NCBI GenBank assembly: GCA_030425045.1
Contig: JAUHVL010000029.1
Coordinates: 1 to 40,959, forward strand
Reading direction: 5' to 3'
From: a bacterium
Lineage (GTDB): Bacteria; Bdellovibrionota; Bacteriovoracia; Bacteriovoracales; Bacteriovoracaceae
Length of the DNA stretch: 40,959 nt
This document shows positions 15,614 to 24,035 of this stretch, piece by piece. The notes under the pieces are model-generated. The model was not told the origin of the DNA, made no database searches, and saw only the letters and a program-made list of their open reading frames with translations. A program made the position numbers and the translations under genes. The stretch's first letter is position 1. Every line of letters starts with the position of its first letter.

Positions 15614-17242
15614 ATGAAAGTAAAAAGTTTCTTTTTTAGTTTATTGCTAATAGTTTTAAGTCTCTCGAGTGAGGGGAAGTTCTTAGAACACTCTGTTGGT
15701 ATTTATATTTCTGAAAAAGGTCAGCAGTTTTTTAAGTCAAACCTTTTAGAAATTATGGAAAATAATGGGTTTTCTCCAGATAAGTTTTCCATTCCCAAAA
15801 GCACCTTTACCCTCAAAGAGTCTTCGTTGAGCAGTATGATTGAAGACCCTGAACTCATTGATCTTGCCTCTAATATCAAAGGATCATTTAATCGCTATTT
15901 TAATGGTCTAGAGTTTAAAGAAACTCATCAGTTTCAAATTGATGTCGGTGATATTGAATTTAAAGCAAATTGGAATGAGGCAGGGGTTGAGTTTCGTAAG
16001 CCCTTAGTAAATGAAATATCTGAACCTTATGAAGTCTTGGCCTATATTTGGATTAACGCTTCAAATATAGATATTAAAATTTCTTCAATTTCTGCTAGAG
16101 ACTTGAACCATCTTTTTCTTGGTGATGTGGGATTAGACGGTCTCCATATTAAACAATTAGATGAAAGTGAAAACCTTCGTATTGGATTACCTCTAAAGTT
16201 AAAGAAAAATGGCGCAAATGATTTTGAAATTATTGCCGAAGCCCCAAATTCAAATACCAGAGATATTCTTTTTGATATGGATTTCACTTCTCCCATACGT
16301 ATCCCGGAGATAAAAGTCAGTATTAATGGACATGAAGCTTCTTTAAATCTTGAAGAAGTTGAGACTCTTTTTAAAGACAATGAAACATTGATTCTTTCTA
16401 AAATTCAAGAAACATTAAAAGAACAACTTGAAGAGAAGTTTCCTGCTATCGTGAAAACTGAGATGTCTAAAGTTTTAAATGGCGGATTCTCTGAAAAAAC
16501 GGAAATGCTGCCTCCTGGAGCGCCAGAGGGGCGTACACCAAAACCACTTGTTTCTCAAATGAGAATTGAAGATATTGACTTCAAAGGGGACAATCTTCAT
16601 ATTGGTGTAGGCTTAGAGTTAGACGATCCTAGTGCTAGTAAACAAAGAGAATTACCACCTTCTCATCATGCTCAAAAACAACCAAATTTAAAGTCAGCAA
16701 AAGAAGAAAATTACGATTTAACGATCGCTGTTAATCAAGGTTTTATTAATAGAATTGTTCAGCTTACGGCCTATCGTCAATACTTCTCTAATATGCCCTT
16801 AGGTAATGGTCAAACGATTTCCTTAGCTTATCCACCAGTCTTTAATCTTAAAGGAAAGAATAAAAAGCCAAGCCTGTCAGTTGTGATTTCATATACGGTT
16901 GAGGGTCTAGCAGCAATTGCCGTAAAAAATCCTATTCAAATTGAAATGGATTTACTCTTAGATTTTCCAATTGATCAAAATACGAAAAGAATAGGAATAG
17001 AAGTTTCAGGAGTGGATATGAGTACGGTTCATGTTCCGGATCGTTTTATTCGTATGATGGCCGGTGTGGTAAGAAACTCCGCTGTGAAACAAGTTGGAAA
17101 ACTACAAGGGAGTATAAAGGGAATGAAGCTCGCTGAAGAGTTACCTGTTCCCACTGACTTTTCTGGTATAATTTTAGAAAAACAAGATGTAGAAGTTAAT
17201 GAATCTGGTTATTTAATGATCTACACAAATTATGGAAACTAA
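15614..17242 (+). CDS. Exported 542-residue protein, possibly TULIP/BPI-like
   Basis: A large exported protein with a signal peptide (about residues 1-22, FFFSLLLIVLSLSS). It has no transmembrane helices and no enzyme motif. The sequence alternates amphipathic beta stretches with two helical segments. It opens with a HSVGIYISEKGQQF pattern and seems to have two halves separated near residue 300 by a Pro-rich linker (MLPPGAPEGRTPKP). This layout recalls two-domain tubular lipid-binding (BPI/TULIP) proteins, which carry lipids across the periplasm or bind LPS. That assignment is an impression, not a motif match. The next gene starts 1 nt after its stop, so the two probably form an operon. Confidence 0.6.
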   Translation: MKVKSFFFSLLLIVLSLSSEGKFLEHSVGIYISEKGQQFFKSNLLEIMENNGFSPDKFSIPKSTFTLKESSLSSMIEDPELIDLASNIKGSFNRYFNGLEFKETHQFQIDVGDIEFKANWNEAGVEFRKPLVNEISEPYEVLAYIWINASNIDIKISSISARDLNHLFLGDVGLDGLHIKQLDESENLRIGLPLKLKKNGANDFEIIAEAPNSNTRDILFDMDFTSPIRIPEIKVSINGHEASLNLEEVETLFKDNETLILSKIQETLKEQLEEKFPAIVKTEMSKVLNGGFSEKTEMLPPGAPEGRTPKPLVSQMRIEDIDFKGDNLHIGVGLELDDPSASKQRELPPSHHAQKQPNLKSAKEENYDLTIAVNQGFINRIVQLTAYRQYFSNMPLGNGQTISLAYPPVFNLKGKNKKPSLSVVISYTVEGLAAIAVKNPIQIEMDLLLDFPIDQNTKRIGIEVSGVDMSTVHVPDRFIRMMAGVVRNSAVKQVGKLQGSIKGMKLAEELPVPTDFSGIILEKQDVEVNESGYLMIYTNYGN

Positions 17243-17243
17243 G

Positions 17244-17714
17244 ATGAAGATGATGATAAATAGAATTCTTATGACTTTATTTTTCCTAGGGGCACTATCA
17301 CCAAGTCTTTATGCTGCCGATATAAATGCCGCGAAGATTATTACGAAAAATGTAGAGGCCAAGTACGTTTCAGTGTTTTTGGTCACGGGAAGGCAGAGTT
17401 TCGCTGGGTCTTTTATTATCAATACCGTTTATAAAAATTTAGGAACATTTGAGTCGTCTCAAGACATAAATTTAGAGGCACAAGATACACCAAGAGATGG
17501 CTGGAGAAAGCCAAGTCATATTCTGGTGGTGATTCATAATCAAAAGGAAGTTTCTCTTAATAAATACAATGTTATGGGTGTTGAGGGATATGTAAAACCT
17601 CGTTTTTTCGATGAGAAAGATTATATCGCCCCCACAGAGTCTAATAGTATTTTTGTGGAAAGAAGAGGCCTTCTTATTCGTTCTCTCAACACAGTTGGTA
17701 GCTGGCAGCTATAA
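17244..17714 (+). CDS. Small exported protein of unknown function
   Basis: A 156-residue protein with a signal peptide ending near SLYA-A. I prefer the ATG at 17244, one base after the upstream stop and with GGAA 6-7 nt before it; the frame is also open to an ATG at 17232, which would add four residues and overlap the upstream gene. The mature protein is beta-prone, lacks Cys, and has no recognised domain. It is probably co-transcribed with, and acts beside, the large exported protein before it. Confidence 0.65.
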   Translation: MKMMINRILMTLFFLGALSPSLYAADINAAKIITKNVEAKYVSVFLVTGRQSFAGSFIINTVYKNLGTFESSQDINLEAQDTPRDGWRKPSHILVVIHNQKEVSLNKYNVMGVEGYVKPRFFDEKDYIAPTESNSIFVERRGLLIRSLNTVGSWQL

Positions 17715-17813
17715 ACTGTCGACTAATTTTTCGTCAAAATTCAAAATTTGTACAATTTTAAGACTGCTAACATCTTGATTTACAGTTGTCTAATTGGCAT
17801 ACAGTTTGCTTCC

Positions 17814-17819
17814 TATAAT
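17814..17819 (+). promoter_or_regulatory. Consensus -10 box (TATAAT)
   Basis: A perfect TATAAT at 17814-17819, about 25 bp before the strong hairpin. A TTGGCA at 17794-17799 is only 14 bp upstream, too close for a standard -35, so the upstream element is unclear. If active it would start a transcript of about 70 nt ending at the hairpin, or the mRNA of the aspartic protease gene. Confidence 0.35.
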
Positions 17820-17843
17820 AGGTAAGAGAATGCTTCGAATATA

Positions 17844-17900
17844 AAGTCATCCACATTGCGGTTTCCCCCTTACCAATATGTGGATGACTTAATTTTTTTT
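17844..17900 (+). terminator. Strong intrinsic terminator or leader hairpin
   Basis: A perfect 13-bp stem, AAGTCATCCACAT at 17844-17856 pairing with ATGTGGATGACTT at 17878-17890, has a 21-nt loop and is followed by AATTTTTTTT. It lies 130 bp after the small exported protein and 15 bp before the protease ATG. It may end the upstream operon, end a small RNA starting near 17826, or act as an attenuator in the protease leader. Confidence 0.75.
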
Positions 17901-17914
17901 ACCACTGGATAGAT

Positions 17915-18760
17915 ATGAATTATATGATGGTCTTTTTACTGGGCCTTTCAAGCCTTTTTGCTCAAGAAATTGTCTTTGATACGACAAGGTCAATGTTTGG
18001 TGCAGGAGAAATCAACCTAGAATGCCAGTTAAAAGAAAAACATGATAAATGTAAATTTGATACAGGAGCAAATATTAGCACCATCTCAAGTGGGAGTGTG
18101 CTTTTAGAAGAAGAAAATCCTGAAGTAATAGCGTCGACCTCTTATACCACGGCAACAGGGGCCCAAAAATCTTGTGATTTTATAAAAATAAAAGATATCA
18201 AAATTGGAAATTATCTGATCGATGAACTTACACCAGTTAGTTGTAATTTAAACCCTGGTGAAAAGGCGAAAAACTTAATTGGACTCGATGCTTTTCACCA
18301 AAAAAGTTTTTACCTAGATTATAAAAGTGGCAAAATTATTGTTAACTATACTCCTCCAGAGGATAAGGTTTTACGAGATTTTGATGTCGACAGTGTCGGT
18401 CATATCCTCATTCCTGTAAGACTTACTGATGGAACAAGCAGTACTGCCATGTTTGATACGGGAGCATCCTTAACGGTTGTGAGTAACAAGTTTATTAACG
18501 ATCATGAGCAACGCTTCTCTGTCCTTGAAACGAATAATCTTGGACAGGATTCTTTTGGTAACCCCATTGAGATGAGAAAAACCATCAGTACACTAAAAAT
18601 TGAAGATCAAAGTTATGTAGCAGAGTATATTATGGGAATCGATTTTAAGGCCATTCATGACAATGCTGGTGCACATGTTAACTTCATCTTAGGTCATAAT
18701 ATTATCTCTTCAAATAATTGGTATTTCGACCTTAAAAACAAGAAATGGTACGTAGAGTAA
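17915..18760 (+). CDS. Exported two-lobed aspartic protease (duplicated retropepsin-like domains)
   Basis: A 281-residue exported protein with signal peptide (cut near FA-QE). It contains two aspartic-protease domains in tandem: FDTGAN with Asp49 and FDTGAS with Asp181. Each is followed by a hydrophobic-hydrophobic-Gly segment (NLIGLDAFHQ near 114, FILGHNIIS near 256) and a FxLDYKSGK / FDLKNKK strand. A single retropepsin-like domain works as a homodimer; here one chain supplies both active-site Asp residues, as in pepsin. It should cleave peptides in the periplasm or outside the cell. The start has GGAT 5 nt upstream. The substrate is unknown. Confidence 0.78.
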   Translation: MNYMMVFLLGLSSLFAQEIVFDTTRSMFGAGEINLECQLKEKHDKCKFDTGANISTISSGSVLLEEENPEVIASTSYTTATGAQKSCDFIKIKDIKIGNYLIDELTPVSCNLNPGEKAKNLIGLDAFHQKSFYLDYKSGKIIVNYTPPEDKVLRDFDVDSVGHILIPVRLTDGTSSTAMFDTGASLTVVSNKFINDHEQRFSVLETNNLGQDSFGNPIEMRKTISTLKIEDQSYVAEYIMGIDFKAIHDNAGAHVNFILGHNIISSNNWYFDLKNKKWYVE

Positions 18761-18819
18761 CTCACTCCAGATGATTTAAGTATTTTCAACGTCTTCTTTT
18801 GTTGCTATACAACATTATT

Positions 18820-19743
18820 ATGTTTTTTGAAGGTGCAGAAAAAAAAGTCGAAATTATCGTTAAACCCACAGTGGGTACTCTTTTGGATATTCCTCGTGAA
18901 TATTGGCAAAGTTTAGTTGAGAAATGTAACGCCACCATACTTTCTGAAATTAAAAACGATAAACTTATTGGGTTTTTGTTGAGCGAATCGAGTTTATTTG
19001 TCTGGGAGGATCGAATTCTCATGCTGACATGTGGGCAGACTGTTCTCATTAACTCTGTGATTGAATTTGTTGAGAAGTTTGGGGTGGCTGAAATCGACTC
19101 TCTGATTTATCAAAGAAAAAATGAATGTTTTTCCAGGTTACAACCGACATCGTTTCTCGATGATGTGAAAACGATTAAGCAAAATATTGAGGGAGTGGCC
19201 TATCGTTTCGGTAAGGCCCACGGTCATTATAATCAATTATTTCATAGTACAAATCAGTATCAAGCTTTACCCGGTGATAAGACGGTTGAGCTTTTAATGT
19301 ATGATCTTGATGATGAGGTTATTAAAAGCTTCATTAGTGGAGATATGGATAATCATCAAACCAGAGCGTTTTTAAAATTAGATGATGTCATCAGTGATTA
19401 CCAAATAGACGACTTTGTCTTTGATCCTTTTGGCTACTCTTTAAATGCGATAAAAGGTGAAGATTATCTTACCATTCATATTACTCCACAGCCAAAGTCT
19501 TCCTATGCCAGTTTAGAGTTTTCTAATAGTGGGAGATCTGAAGAGTTGATGAATCATTTCTTAAAAGTGTTTTCGCCGAAATCTTGTGACATTATGAGTT
19601 TTAACTCAAAACAAAAGTGTAAATTAAATAATTTTACAAAAATTGAACATCGTCGTTTATCGACATCGACGGGGTACGATGTTGAATTTAGTTCTCATTT
19701 CGCTCTTTGTGAAAACGCAAAAGCTCCAGAGGAAATATTATGA
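18820..19743 (+). CDS. S-adenosylmethionine decarboxylase, class 2 (eukaryotic type)
   Basis: Makes decarboxylated AdoMet, the aminopropyl donor for spermidine. It clearly resembles the eukaryotic enzyme: MFFEGAEKKVEI at the N-terminus, LLSESSLFV with the self-cleavage site between Glu56 and Ser57 (Ser57 becomes the pyruvoyl group), Cys71 in LTCG (human Cys82), FDPFGYSLN containing the processing Ser, and TIHITPQP containing the processing His. I chose the ATG at 18820 because the family starts right there; a TTG frame reaches 18799. At 307 residues it is slightly shorter than the human protein. Its stop overlaps the speE start by 4 bp, confirming the pathway. Confidence 0.93.
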   Translation: MFFEGAEKKVEIIVKPTVGTLLDIPREYWQSLVEKCNATILSEIKNDKLIGFLLSESSLFVWEDRILMLTCGQTVLINSVIEFVEKFGVAEIDSLIYQRKNECFSRLQPTSFLDDVKTIKQNIEGVAYRFGKAHGHYNQLFHSTNQYQALPGDKTVELLMYDLDDEVIKSFISGDMDNHQTRAFLKLDDVISDYQIDDFVFDPFGYSLNAIKGEDYLTIHITPQPKSSYASLEFSNSGRSEELMNHFLKVFSPKSCDIMSFNSKQKCKLNNFTKIEHRRLSTSTGYDVEFSSHFALCENAKAPEEIL

Positions 19744-20597
19744 AATCAAATGTATGGGTTGAAGAAATGATCGAAGATAAAGTTGGTCTTCGGTTTAAGA
19801 TCGAAAATACACTTTTTTCAGGAAAAAGTGAGTTTCAATATGTTGATGTGGTTGCGACAACAGCTCTTGGTAAAATGTTGTTAAACGACGGACTCATTAT
19901 GGTAACGGAAAAAGATGAGTTTGTTTATCATGATATGATTGCTCATGTTCCTCTTTTTGTTCATCCAAACCCCGAAAATGTTCTTGTTATTGGGGGAGGA
20001 GATGGTGGAACGGCCAGAGAAGTTTTAAGGCATAAAAATGTAAAAAAATGTACGATGGTAGAAATCGATAAACTCGTTGTCGATGCTTGTCGTGAACATA
20101 TTCCTCAAACGTCCTGCGCATTAGATGATGAAAGACTAACTCTTCTCTTTGAAGATGGAGTAAAGTTTGTCAAAAACACTAAAGAAAAATTTGATGTCAT
20201 TTTAGTTGACTCAACAGATCCAATTGGACCTGCGACACCACTTTTTGGAGAAGAATTTTATCGTGATATCTACCGTTGTCTTTCTGACGATGGGATCGTG
20301 GTCTCTCAAGGTGAAAGTCCATGGTATCAGATGGATATGCAAGGAGTATTGATGAAAATTCTTCATCAGATATTTCCAAAGGTCAGGATTTATAATTTTT
20401 CTAATCTTACTTACCCTGGCGGTTTATGGTCATTTACCTTTGCCTCTAAAGGGTTACATCCCATAAAAGACTTCACTGAGCAGAGAGTGGAAAGTAGCGA
20501 TATGACTTTTGATTATTACACGCCGGCCGTTCATCGTGCGGCCTTCGCACTTCCTCAGTTTCAATTAAATAAAATTGGTGATTATATTAAGGAATAA
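19740..20597 (+). CDS. speE: Spermidine synthase
   Basis: Transfers the aminopropyl group from decarboxylated AdoMet to putrescine in the cytosol. At 285 residues it has the N-terminal beta domain, then VIGGGDGGTAREV (85-95) for binding the cofactor, MVEID at about 107-110, and VDSTDPIGPA at 156-165 with the catalytic-type Asp residues, then GESPW. The ATG overlaps the AdoMet decarboxylase stop, and AGGAAATATT provides the ribosome-binding site. The EVE-domain gene begins 2 nt after its stop, so the three genes are one transcription unit. Confidence 0.95.
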   Translation: MKSNVWVEEMIEDKVGLRFKIENTLFSGKSEFQYVDVVATTALGKMLLNDGLIMVTEKDEFVYHDMIAHVPLFVHPNPENVLVIGGGDGGTAREVLRHKNVKKCTMVEIDKLVVDACREHIPQTSCALDDERLTLLFEDGVKFVKNTKEKFDVILVDSTDPIGPATPLFGEEFYRDIYRCLSDDGIVVSQGESPWYQMDMQGVLMKILHQIFPKVRIYNFSNLTYPGGLWSFTFASKGLHPIKDFTEQRVESSDMTFDYYTPAVHRAAFALPQFQLNKIGDYIKE

Positions 20598-20599
20598 AG

Positions 20600-21061
20600 A
20601 TGCCTAAAAAATACTGGTTAATGAAAACAGAACCCGATGTCTTTTCAATTGATGACCTGAAAAAAAATAAAACAGAACCATGGGATGGCGTAAGAAATTA
20701 TCAAGCTCGAAATTTTATGCGTGATGAAATGAAAGTCGGAGACGAGGTTTTAATTTATCACTCAAATGCAACTCCTCCCGGAGTGGCAGGTACAGCGACA
20801 GTCTGTAGTAAGCCTTATCCTGATCCCACTGCGTTTGATAAAAAATCGAAGTATTTTGATGCAAAGTCTGACCCGGATAACCCAAGATGGATTCTGATTG
20901 ATGTGAAGTTTAAAAGTAAACTTAAAAACTTTGTGCCGTTATCAGATTTAAAAGAGGCGAAAGGACTTGAAGAAATGAAAATTCTTCAGAGGGGTAATAG
21001 ACTTTCCATCACCCCTGTCGAAAAGAAAGAATTTGATCTTATCTTAAAGATGGGTAAGTAA
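20600..21061 (+). CDS. EVE domain protein
   Basis: A 153-residue single EVE domain (PUA-like fold, thymocyte nuclear protein 1 family): KYWLMKTEPDVFSI at the start, WDGVRNYQARN at 28-38, and YHSNATPPGVAGTA at 52-65. The domain is a reader of modified bases in nucleic acids, such as methylated or hydroxymethylated cytosine in DNA. It follows speE by 2 nt with AAGGAATAAAG as ribosome-binding site. The link to polyamines is not obvious. Its 3' end overlaps the convergent peptidase gene by 18 bp. Confidence 0.9.
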   Translation: MPKKYWLMKTEPDVFSIDDLKKNKTEPWDGVRNYQARNFMRDEMKVGDEVLIYHSNATPPGVAGTATVCSKPYPDPTAFDKKSKYFDAKSDPDNPRWILIDVKFKSKLKNFVPLSDLKEAKGLEEMKILQRGNRLSITPVEKKEFDLILKMGK

Positions 21062-21559
21062 ATATTCTTTTATTTCTAACTCTAGATTAAAATTACTTTT
21101 TAGTGGAATATGAATAAAAAGACATTGAAAGTGTTTCTTTTGAGCATATTCTAGGGTCCTATAGTAGAGATCATTGCAGACATATGTTCCTGCATCCTCT
21201 GATATCTCCCAGTTCTCTTTTTGTTGTAGTGTCATTGCCGTTGAAAGCGTTGTCTCACCATTTGGGTTAATCAATCCTTGTTGAATAATGACTCCACTAT
21301 TATCGGCCAGTGAGCAGTCGTTAAGATTTCTTGCCTTTTTTTCTTGAGATATTTTCTCTCTCGATTGGGCCAAACCAAACATAAACACTTTTTGAGGCTT
21401 GTGCCGATCAATCTCTCTTTTTAAAATTTCAAATGAGTTTTTGTATTCTACAGGAAGAATAATATTACTGACTCCATCTATATTAATAGCGTTAACCAAC
21501 ACTTCTGAAGGGTTGGTCACAAAATCTTTAAAAGGTTTAAAGCCAGAAATTAGAATCAT
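21044..21559 (-). CDS. Pyroglutamyl-peptidase I-like protein (peptidase C15)
   Basis: A 171-residue cysteine peptidase-like protein, somewhat shorter than the usual 200-215 residues. Family motifs are present: ISGFKPFKDFVTNPSEVL at the start, GLAQSREKISQEKKARN with Glu73, AGTYVCNDLYY with Cys128, and FIHIP with His150, giving a plausible Glu-Cys-His set. It would remove N-terminal pyroglutamate from peptides in the cytosol. Its start overlaps the stop of the phosphodiesterase gene by 4 bp. The short length means activity should not be taken for granted. Confidence 0.8.
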   Translation of the reverse strand: MILISGFKPFKDFVTNPSEVLVNAINIDGVSNIILPVEYKNSFEILKREIDRHKPQKVFMFGLAQSREKISQEKKARNLNDCSLADNSGVIIQQGLINPNGETTLSTAMTLQQKENWEISEDAGTYVCNDLYYRTLEYAQKKHFQCLFIHIPLKSNFNLELEIKEYLLTHL

Positions 21560-22803
21560 TTTATATATTTTTGTAAGACGGATAATTTTCCATCGATATC
21601 GGAAGTAACTTCTAATCCTAAAACTTTCATAATGGCCGGGTAGAGATGGATATTATCGATTGTATCGATTTCACCCTTTTTAAAGTTTGGTCCTGAAGCA
21701 TAAAAGATACCTTGCATTTGTTGATCTTTATAAGGGTCCCAACCATGGGAGCCACCGGAAGCTTTCTTTCCCTCTTTTTGATAAAGATAATACCCAGGTT
21801 CCATCTCTAAGATAAGATCGCCAACTCTAGGGTTATCACTATAACCAAATTTCGCTGGAAGATCTTTTGGGCGAAAGACAGTGATATGTTTCGATTTCTT
21901 AAGAATTCTTCTGGCGCCATTGATTTTAGTCTTATCGTTAAAATAGAGTAGGGCATGGGGTCCTTTACCAATCATCATGATATCCCCATTATCGATCATC
22001 TCTTTTATTCGTGGATCAAGTATGAGAGTTTTTTCTGCTTCTAGCTTTCGCATACCATGATCTGAGACAACAATAATATTAACTTTGTAATCGAGCTTTT
22101 TGATCTCATCAAAGAGGATACCAAGGTGAAGGTCTACATCCATGATAGCGTCTTTTACTTGCTGGCTAGAAGGTCCAAATCGATGTCCAGCACTATCGAC
22201 GTCATGAAAGTATAGCGTAAGAAAGCGTGGTCTCTTTTCTTTTGGCATTTGAAGCCATTCGATCACCTTTGTAACTCGGTCAATTTTAGGCGTTTTTTGA
22301 TGGTAATTGAAATAATAAGTAGGGCGACATTGATCGATCTCAAACTCGCTTCCGACCCAAAAATAACTTGCTGAAACCATGCCTTGTTTGCAAGCCTCTA
22401 TCCAAATAGGTCTTCCCCCATACCAGCGTGTATCACTAATTGAGCTGGCATCACCAAGGGTGTATTTTTGATGAAGAGCGGGATCATAGAAACGATTCGC
22501 GACAATACCATGTTTGGCCGCTTTCATTCCGGTAACAAGGGCATAATGATTGGGAAAAGTCTTTGAAGGAAAAATAGGTCTAAGCCCTTTGGTATGAAGT
22601 GCATTATCTCTTAAGGTCATTAAATTCTTAGGACGGTATTTATCAGTATAGTCATAGCGATACCCATCGAGAGAGATCATTAAAACAGTTGGAGTATCAT
22701 CAAATTTTTTCAAATTTTTTTTTTGACCAAACTCAAGTTCTTTTGATGTTTGAAAAAGAGAACAGGAAGATAATAATAAGAGCAGTATTAGAGTAAATCT
22801 CAT
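21556..22803 (-). CDS. ENPP-type phosphodiesterase/phosphatase lipoprotein
   Basis: An alkaline-phosphatase-superfamily protein of the nucleotide pyrophosphatase/phosphodiesterase type. I place the start at 22803 because GAGGT lies 5 nt upstream; an ATG 12 bp earlier has no such site. The N-terminus is a lipoprotein signal with LLSSC (Cys14 in this numbering). Metal and catalytic motifs follow: ISLDGYRYDY, FPSKTFPNH with the nucleophilic Thr, DVDSAGHRFGP, VVSDHGM and GGSHGWD. It should hydrolyse phosphodiester or pyrophosphate bonds of nucleotides or lipids in the periplasm, anchored to a membrane. It overlaps the peptidase gene and starts 1 nt after the CDF transporter stop. Confidence 0.88.
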   Translation of the reverse strand: MRFTLILLLLLSSCSLFQTSKELEFGQKKNLKKFDDTPTVLMISLDGYRYDYTDKYRPKNLMTLRDNALHTKGLRPIFPSKTFPNHYALVTGMKAAKHGIVANRFYDPALHQKYTLGDASSISDTRWYGGRPIWIEACKQGMVSASYFWVGSEFEIDQCRPTYYFNYHQKTPKIDRVTKVIEWLQMPKEKRPRFLTLYFHDVDSAGHRFGPSSQQVKDAIMDVDLHLGILFDEIKKLDYKVNIIVVSDHGMRKLEAEKTLILDPRIKEMIDNGDIMMIGKGPHALLYFNDKTKINGARRILKKSKHITVFRPKDLPAKFGYSDNPRVGDLILEMEPGYYLYQKEGKKASGGSHGWDPYKDQQMQGIFYASGPNFKKGEIDTIDNIHLYPAIMKVLGLEVTSDIDGKLSVLQKYIK

Positions 22804-22804
22804 C

Positions 22805-23968
22805 TTAAACCTCATAGATCGTCAGTATTTTTAATTTATGAAACCAATGGTATTGCTTTAGCTTTTCTTTTAGTTTTGAGAACGCTTGATTTGATTGTTC
22901 CATTTTTTGATCTAGTAAAAACTCAATATCAATTTTGTTTTGAAAATAATGAAGTCTTATATCTTTGATCAGGTCTGAATTCAAAAGCTCCTGATCTAGC
23001 TCGGTTAAAATAGTGATAATATCACTTCTTAAAGGAAGATTTTGTTCGTAATTATGAGAAAACTCATCTTCCATATCATTTTCTGTGTCGATATGGACGG
23101 TAACATCAGCTTTATTTTCAAGAATCTGATTGAGCTTATTCGCCGCTAATGTTGAGATTTCATGACCTTCAGTAACAGAGATGGTGGGGGAGACTTCAAT
23201 ATTGATATCTACTAAAACTCTTTCTCCCATCTTTCTTGTTCTTAAATTATGATAACTTTTAATTTCATCAATTTCATTTAAAGCATGGTCTAGTTTATCG
23301 AGATATGTTTTATCAAGCCCTCTATCTGAAAGTTCTTGTATCGCTTGAAGAAGGTATTTTTGTCCAACTCTCGCAATCATGATGGCAATGATAAGTGCGG
23401 CGAGATCATCAAGCCAAGGATAAGAATAACGACTTATAAAAACACTGATCAGCACAATGATCGAAGAAATGGCATCTGTTCGGTGGTGCCAAGCATTGGC
23501 GGCCAAAAGCTGACTATCAATTTTCTTACTTTTATAAATGGTATAACGAAATAAAAACTCGTTAAGTAAAATTGAGACAAATGCCATATAGAGCGTTTGA
23601 ATCTGAGGTATCGTTTGTTGTGCTTTTAAAAAGAGGAGTTTTTCAACCGTTTCATAGACAAGAGCACCTGCTGTAACGAGCAGAATCGAGCCAAGCGCAA
23701 CGGTACCGAGAGTTTCAAATTTCTCATGACCATAGGGATGGTTTTGATCTGGCTTTTTATGGGCGATAGAAGATATCCAAAAGATTGCCACATCGGTGAG
23801 TAAATCGGAAAAAGAATGAATACCATCGATAACAAGCGCGTGAGAGTCGTAAAAATGGCCTATAGCAATCTTAGAGAGGCCTAAGATAAGGTTTATGAGT
23901 GCAGCGATATAGATAGCATCAGTAAAATGCTCTTTCTTTTGCTCTAACTTTTGATGCGTACTGTCCAT
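22805..23968 (-). CDS. Cation diffusion facilitator (CDF) family metal transporter
   Basis: A 387-residue CDF/FieF-like exporter of divalent metals (Zn, Fe, Mn) driven by proton antiport in the inner membrane. Six hydrophobic segments are visible in the first 210 residues. The metal site is formed by Asp48, His51, Asp55 (DGIHSFSD) and the second HxxxD, His161-Asp165 (HHRTD). HPYGHEKFE is the usual cytosolic loop. The C-terminal cytoplasmic domain is followed by an extra 90 residues or so, making it longer than the typical 290-310. It heads the three-gene minus-strand operon with the phosphodiesterase and peptidase. Confidence 0.92.
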   Translation of the reverse strand: MDSTHQKLEQKKEHFTDAIYIAALINLILGLSKIAIGHFYDSHALVIDGIHSFSDLLTDVAIFWISSIAHKKPDQNHPYGHEKFETLGTVALGSILLVTAGALVYETVEKLLFLKAQQTIPQIQTLYMAFVSILLNEFLFRYTIYKSKKIDSQLLAANAWHHRTDAISSIIVLISVFISRYSYPWLDDLAALIIAIMIARVGQKYLLQAIQELSDRGLDKTYLDKLDHALNEIDEIKSYHNLRTRKMGERVLVDINIEVSPTISVTEGHEISTLAANKLNQILENKADVTVHIDTENDMEDEFSHNYEQNLPLRSDIITILTELDQELLNSDLIKDIRLHYFQNKIDIEFLLDQKMEQSNQAFSKLKEKLKQYHWFHKLKILTIYEV

Positions 23969-24035
23969 AGTCGAAACCTTATCATATATGGTATAAAATG
24001 TGATTGATTAAATAATCTTTAAAGGCTTTTACTTC

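Noticed and set aside
17794-17819. TTGGCA plus TATAAT as a complete sigma-70 promoter
   Set aside because: The spacer is only 14 bp; only the -10 box is kept as a low-confidence call.
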